A stretch of DNA of 8,771 nt, taken from contig SSTB01000255.1 of the NCBI GenBank assembly GCA_009469665.1, positions 1 to 8,771 on the forward strand. Reading direction: 5' to 3'. A model generated the notes under the pieces. The model had not been told where the DNA came from and did not search any database. It saw only the letters and a list, made by a program, of their open reading frames with translations. Source of the stretch: Azonexaceae bacterium. Its GTDB lineage: Bacteria; Pseudomonadota; Gammaproteobacteria; Burkholderiales; Rhodocyclaceae. Each line of letters opens with the position of its first letter. The stretch's first letter is position 1. Position numbers and translations under genes: made by a program. Of the stretch, positions 5,706 through 8,771 are shown piece after piece.

Positions 5706-6214
5706 GCTTTCTCCCTTGCCTTGCGCTCCAGGGCCAGCAGGTCGCTCGCATACCAGCGGCGCCGTACATGGGCGACCGCGTAGGTCAGTGCCGCGGCGAT
5801 CAGGGCCAGGATGACCGCCGAAAAGGCCACCGTGAGGCGCGTGGCTACTTCCGGAAGCTGTCCTTCGCCCAGGGCGCGCAGTGCAGGGCCCATGGGGATC
5901 ATGGTCGCCACCAGGCCCAGCATGGGCGCCACCCGGGTGGCGATGCGTACCAGTTCCAGCCTGGCAACCGCTTCGGCCTCCAGGGCGGAACGATCCAGGA
6001 AGGGGGCGATGCGGCTGAGGTGGCACAACTCGAACGCCTCGGGCACGCCTCGCCGACGCTGCACCGCCTGCCACAGGAAGGCCCCCAGGGCGTAAAAGGC
6101 GTACAGGAAGAGCAGGGCGATCACCAGCAGGACGGGGACGAGGAAGACCTGGCTCAGGTCGTACATCAGCCCCTCCAACGAGGCTCCCGGGCCGGAAAGA
6201 AAAATGGCGTTCAT
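5696..6214 (-). CDS. MotA/TolQ/ExbB-family proton channel protein
   Basis: A 172-residue inner-membrane protein with three predicted membrane helices (about 20-48, 92-112 and 128-150), the ExbB/TolQ layout, and a cytoplasmic loop between helices 1 and 2 (RRRGVPEAFELCHLSRIAPF onward). The family core is RVAPMLGLVATMIPMGPAL at 94-112, followed by LTVAFSAVILALIAAALTYA at 127-146. The MIPMGPAL variant and the C-terminal RRRWYASDLLALERK are typical of the subgroup that pairs with DUF2149. ExbB-like proteins form the pentamer around an ExbD dimer and turn proton flow into motion of a third, envelope-spanning partner. Start: the ATG at 6214 overlaps the Sel1 gene's TGA (ATGA). There is no good ribosome binding site, so translation probably depends on coupling. 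It could instead be called TolQ-like; the function is not settled by sequence. Confidence 0.86.
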   Translation of the reverse strand: MNAIFLSGPGASLEGLMYDLSQVFLVPVLLVIALLFLYAFYALGAFLWQAVQRRRGVPEAFELCHLSRIAPFLDRSALEAEAVARLELVRIATRVAPMLGLVATMIPMGPALRALGEGQLPEVATRLTVAFSAVILALIAAALTYAVAHVRRRWYASDLLALERKAREKACA

Positions 6215-7119
6215 GGGCGAGGAGAGAGATCGAGGGCGGGTCCGCGGGGCAGGAAGCGCTGGCGCAGGATGCCGGCCACGAAGGCAGCGGCGATGAGCAA
6301 GGCGATCCCCCAGGAGGCAGCCGGCCCCGCGGGCAGTGGCATAGGCTGCTGAGGGATCAGCCGCTGGCCGGCGGCCGGAGAAAATTCGGCCGGAGGCGGT
6401 GAGACGGGCGCTTTGCTGGAGCGGAGTTGCGGAGCGCCGGGGGCCTGCTCGCCGGCCTGGTTTATGCGCAGCGCCGGCACCTGGGGCAGGCTCGTATTCT
6501 CGCCCCGGGGCGGTCCCGCCAGGGCGGCGGCCGTCGGCCGTCCCGCCCCCAGACCGGATTGATCCCGGGAGCCGGTGTGGTAGCCGCTGCGCAGGAATTC
6601 CCGGGCCTCCTCGTTGCCCTCCTCGGCGGCGGCACGGAACCAGGTCATCGCCTCGGCCTCGTTCTTCGCCACGCCCCGGCCCAAATAGAGCGCCGTGGCG
6701 TAATGCAGCTTGCCCAAGGGCGCATAGTGCGGATCGTCGCTGGTCGCGGCACGACGCATCAGCTCCGCCGCCCGCACGGAATCCCGCGGGGTTCCCGTCC
6801 CGTCCTCCAGCAGAAGGGCCTTCCAGATCATGGCCCCGACGTAGCCGGCGGCAATGCACTTGTCAAAGACCTTGTGGGCGCTCTCGTGGTCGCCGCATTT
6901 CTCCAGCAGATAGCCCCGGGCGCAGGTGACGAGGCTGGCGGGAAGCTCGGCGGTGTATTCCAGGGTCTGGTCGCCCACCACGTTGGCCAGGTCGCTGGGG
7001 TCCCCCGGAGTCGCCGCGCCGCCGCAGAAGCGGCCCGGCCCCTCGGCCAAAGCGGGGGGCGCCGCGGCGACCAGGGCTGCGCTCAGCCAGGGCAGCAGGG
7101 CTCTGAGGGTGGGGGGCAT
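6211..7119 (-). CDS. Sel1-repeat periplasmic protein with proline-rich linker and C-terminal membrane anchor
   Basis: A 302-residue protein, first gene of the probable operon. A signal peptide covers 1-25 (cleavage after PALA). The mature domain has four cysteines (C32, C66, C75, C88), likely forming disulfides in the periplasm, and helical Sel1/TPR-type repeats: one near 95-126 (GAMIWKALLLEDGTG...RAAELMRRAA) and one near 137-172 (KLHYATALYLGRG...AMTWFRAAAEEGNEEA). A disordered stretch from 195 to 266 contains 17 prolines. One membrane helix (about 270-285) and a short basic tail complete it, so the Sel1 domain faces the periplasm on a tether. Sel1 repeats bind partner proteins. Being coupled to ExbB/ExbD-like genes, it is a candidate for the third component that those proteins energise. 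Start: ATG at 7119 with GGGAGAA 4 nt upstream; the in-frame ATG at 7257 would precede the signal peptide with a proline-rich stretch and is rejected. Confidence 0.8.
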   Translation of the reverse strand: MPPTLRALLPWLSAALVAAAPPALAEGPGRFCGGAATPGDPSDLANVVGDQTLEYTAELPASLVTCARGYLLEKCGDHESAHKVFDKCIAAGYVGAMIWKALLLEDGTGTPRDSVRAAELMRRAATSDDPHYAPLGKLHYATALYLGRGVAKNEAEAMTWFRAAAEEGNEEAREFLRSGYHTGSRDQSGLGAGRPTAAALAGPPRGENTSLPQVPALRINQAGEQAPGAPQLRSSKAPVSPPPAEFSPAAGQRLIPQQPMPLPAGPAASWGIALLIAAAFVAGILRQRFLPRGPALDLSPRP

Positions 7120-7202
7120 CGCGTTCTCCCGGCGCAATGAGGATAGAGGGAGAGTACGTGGCCGCCCAGGCGCGGGCATGAGCAAAGTCCCCGGGGGCGG
7201 GA

Positions 7203-7215
7203 GGGCAAATTGCCC
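7203..7215. repeat. Perfect palindrome upstream of the Sel1 operon
   Basis: GGGCAA and TTGCCC are arranged around one central base, about 84 to 96 nt upstream of the Sel1 start codon. The size and symmetry would suit a dimeric regulator. No regulator is identified, and a 13-bp palindrome can occur by chance. Confidence 0.35.
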
Positions 7216-7297
7216 GGTGGGGTAATGCGGCTGGGTAGTGTGCTGACTTGTGTGCAAAAGCCCCGAGGATGAATTCGAGGGGGTGGCATGGCGGCTT

Positions 7298-7331
7298 CGG
7301 ATCGCCTGGGTGTAGAAATCCGATCACCCAG
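7298..7331. repeat. Two interlocked inverted repeats (possible RNA structure)
   Basis: CGGAT (7298-7302) pairs with ATCCG (7318-7322), and CTGGGTG (7306-7312) pairs with CACCCAG (7325-7331). The order A-B-A'-B' is that of an H-type pseudoknot, but the last connecting loop is only 2 nt, which is tight for a 5-bp stem. The 7-bp stem alone is more credible. Confidence 0.3.
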
Positions 7332-7459
7332 TTCTTCAAGCCGATGCGGAGCCGATTCGCCTTGCCTATGGTGGCCCAGGGGCCGACCCTTGGTGGTGAT
7401 GCGTCTCGATCATGCCCTCTGTTTACGCTGCAAGGGCGCGATCAAGAATTTCCCAGGTT

Positions 7460-8771
7460 TTACGAGGAAACGGGGGCGCTACCCCCGGACCACCAGGCTT
7501 CCCGGGCTGCCCGGCTTGCAGCCCGGTCCACCTGAACTTCGATCAGGCAGGGCTTGCCGGCGGCGAGGGCCTGGGCCAGGACGGAGGGGAATGCCTCCGG
7601 GTCGGACAGGGTCAGGCCCTTGAGGCCGAAGGCCCTTGCGGTGCTCGGCAGGTCGATGTCCTGGGGGGTGAGCCAGGCGGCCTCGAACTCGGGCAGCCGG
7701 GCCTGGGACAAGTGCTCGAAAATGCCGCCGCCGCCATTCTTGATGACCACCACCACCAGGGGAAGTCCCCGCAGGGCTGCCAGGCCTCCGATGTCGTGCT
7801 GGGCGGCGAGATCGCCCAGAAGGGCGAGGGTGGGGCCGCGTGCCGCGGCGATTCCGGCGGCGGTGGAAAGATTGCCGTCGATGCCGCTGGCGCCCCGGTT
7901 GGCGAAGAATTCGAGCGCTTTGGCGCCGCAGCCGGAAAAGCTGTCCACATCACGGATGGGCAGGGAATTGCCGACGAAGACTGCGGCGCCGGGGGGGGCA
8001 GCGGCAAGAAGGGCCGCGATGAGCCGTGCTTCGGCCGGAAGGGCGAGGCGGTTCAGGGCGGCGTCGGCCTCTTCTTCCGCGGCCTGGAAGGCAGCCAGCC
8101 AGCCGGCCCGGGCCAGGGGGGGCAGGTGCTCCAAGAGTGCGCGGCACAGGCGGGTGGGGTCGGCCCTGACCAGCGCACTGGCGGTCTGGGCGGGGTCGTT
8201 CCAGCACGGGGCGGGTTCCGCCAGGATGACTATGGGCGCGTGGGCCGCATAGTCCTGCAGGGGGCGGCCGACAGGGGTGTCGCCAAAGCGCAGAACCCAG
8301 CTTGGCCGGTGGGTAGTGACGAAATCCGTGCTCCGCAGCCAGCGGTCCTGGCGACAGAAGACGCGGCTGCGGTCCCACGGGCCGAAGCGCAGGCCGGATA
8401 GGGGCTCCGCCAGGATCGGGCAATCCAGGTGCAGCGCCAGGGCGGCGACGGCGGGAGGGAAGTCCGGGCGGGTGGGATTGCGGGCCGGTCCGCAGACGAT
8501 GATGCCGGGGCCGCTGGCCTGGGCGGCCGCGATGGCTACCAGGGCTTCCGGTGTCGGGTCGGCCGGGGCCGGAGGGAACACGGGCACCGCCGGCAGGGCC
8601 GCGGGTGGCGGGACTTCTCCGGAAGGCACTAGAGGTTCGCGAAAGGGCTGATTGAGATGGACAGGGCCTGCCAGGGGGAGGAGGCTTTTTTCCACGCTTC
8701 GTGCGGCCAGGCGGTGCAGCCAGGCCGGGTCGAAATCGCGGTGGGGGGCGTCGAGCAGCACGCGCTCGCGC
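7460..8771 (-). CDS. menD: SEPHCHC synthase MenD, menaquinone biosynthesis (C-terminal part)
   Basis: Thiamine-diphosphate enzyme that joins isochorismate and 2-oxoglutarate to SEPHCHC, the first committed step of the classical menaquinone pathway, in the cytoplasm. The gene is cut by the right edge: 436 residues remain of about 550-570, so the N-terminal domain with the catalytic glutamate is missing. Counting from the GTG codon at 8761 (not the true start, as the frame stays open beyond it), I see GPVHLNQPFREPL at 32-44, FVGNSLPIRDVDSF at 262-275, NRGASGIDGNLSTAAG at 288-303, the cofactor motif GDLAAQHDIGGL at 316-327 and IKNGGGGIF at 340-348, all in MenD order. The cofactor motif differs from the usual GDLSFLHDxNGL: AQ replaces FL and G replaces N, though the metal ligands (D317 and N342) are kept. 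The sequence after 349 is unremarkable. No other men genes are in view. Confidence 0.92.
   Translation of the reverse strand, partial: RERVLLDAPHRDFDPAWLHRLAARSVEKSLLPLAGPVHLNQPFREPLVPSGEVPPPAALPAVPVFPPAPADPTPEALVAIAAAQASGPGIIVCGPARNPTRPDFPPAVAALALHLDCPILAEPLSGLRFGPWDRSRVFCRQDRWLRSTDFVTTHRPSWVLRFGDTPVGRPLQDYAAHAPIVILAEPAPCWNDPAQTASALVRADPTRLCRALLEHLPPLARAGWLAAFQAAEEEADAALNRLALPAEARLIAALLAAAPPGAAVFVGNSLPIRDVDSFSGCGAKALEFFANRGASGIDGNLSTAAGIAAARGPTLALLGDLAAQHDIGGLAALRGLPLVVVVIKNGGGGIFEHLSQARLPEFEAAWLTPQDIDLPSTARAFGLKGLTLSDPEAFPSVLAQALAAGKPCLIEVQVDRAASRAAREAWWSGGSAPVSS

Larger units (their letters stand above)
7120..7459. other. Non-coding spacer between menD and the Sel1 operon
   Basis: No gene I can support lies in these 340 nt; the open frames here lack family resemblance and good ribosome binding sites. 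It should hold the promoter of the minus-strand operon, but I see no convincing -35/-10 pair on either strand. It contains a perfect 6+1+6 palindrome (7203-7215), an interlocked pair of stems (7298-7331), and a longer imperfect hairpin (7408-7443: GATC and GCCCT arms around a 14-nt loop) that lies just past the menD stop but has no T-tract. I looked for the conserved B12 box of a cobalamin riboswitch on both strands and did not find it. Confidence 0.6.

Noticed and set aside
5706..6074. N-terminal extension of the DUF2149 frame
   Set aside because: It is an out-of-frame reading of the channel protein gene; the GTG at 5705 has a ribosome binding site and gives the family's normal N-terminus.
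6215..6859. N-terminal extension of the MotA/ExbB frame
   Set aside because: It is the out-of-frame reading of the Sel1 gene; the ExbB-like protein starts at 6214 with the ATGA overlap and has normal family length from there.
7120..7459. Cobalamin riboswitch, considered because DUF2149/MotA pairs can occur near CobN-type genes
   Set aside because: I could not find the B12 box or the other conserved core elements on either strand by eye; a covariance-model search would settle it.
7400..7459. Short plus-strand frame starting MRLDHALCLRCKG, with a C-x2-C pair
   Set aside because: No ribosome binding site is visible, and the frame runs on into sequence antisense to menD with low-complexity translation.
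7412..8401. Plus-strand open frame of 329 codons opposite menD
   Set aside because: Glycine-rich translation with no recognisable domain, antisense to a clear MenD coding region.

Overview
The window reads as a high-GC betaproteobacterial chromosome segment, most like the Rhodocyclales. Three points support this: strong GC bias at third codon positions, small proteins of families confined to or typical of Betaproteobacteria (DUF3567 and DUF3460), and menD, which only some members of this group carry. I see no tRNA, rRNA, CRISPR array, transposase or integrase. Ten complete genes and two edge-truncated genes explain almost all of the sequence.

Left part (1-3312). A class V aminotransferase start (minus, cut by the left edge) diverges from a 427-residue glutamate dehydrogenase. 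The dehydrogenase converges on, and overlaps by 10 nt, a 66-residue four-cysteine protein of unknown function. Next come two short plus-strand genes, DUF3567 and DUF3460, and an exported SRPBCC (START-like) protein. The three spacers hold the clearest regulatory signals: a near-perfect CRP-type half-site pair before DUF3567, an extended -10 inside a 23-bp imperfect palindrome before DUF3460, and a 9-bp-stem inverted repeat next to a TAGAAT box before the SRPBCC gene.

Centre (3355-7119, minus strand). Five tightly packed genes form one probable operon, read from 7119 down to 3355: a periplasmic Sel1-repeat protein with a proline-rich linker and C-terminal membrane anchor, a MotA/TolQ/ExbB-type channel protein, a DUF2149 protein that resembles a short ExbD/TolR, a MoxY-like sensor histidine kinase, and a NarL/FixJ-type response regulator. 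Junctions are a 4-nt ATGA overlap, a 10-nt overlap, a 12-nt gap and another 4-nt ATGA overlap. My inference is that the first three make a proton-motive-force-driven envelope machine and that the kinase/regulator pair controls it or its target. The substrate is not visible.

Right part (7120-8771). A spacer of about 340 nt without a convincing gene contains several small inverted repeats. It is followed by the C-terminal three quarters of menD (minus, cut by the right edge), which implies menaquinone synthesis and probably anaerobic or low-potential respiration.

The most interesting candidate system is the five-gene operon, in particular the Sel1 protein, whose layout is a mirror image of TonB.
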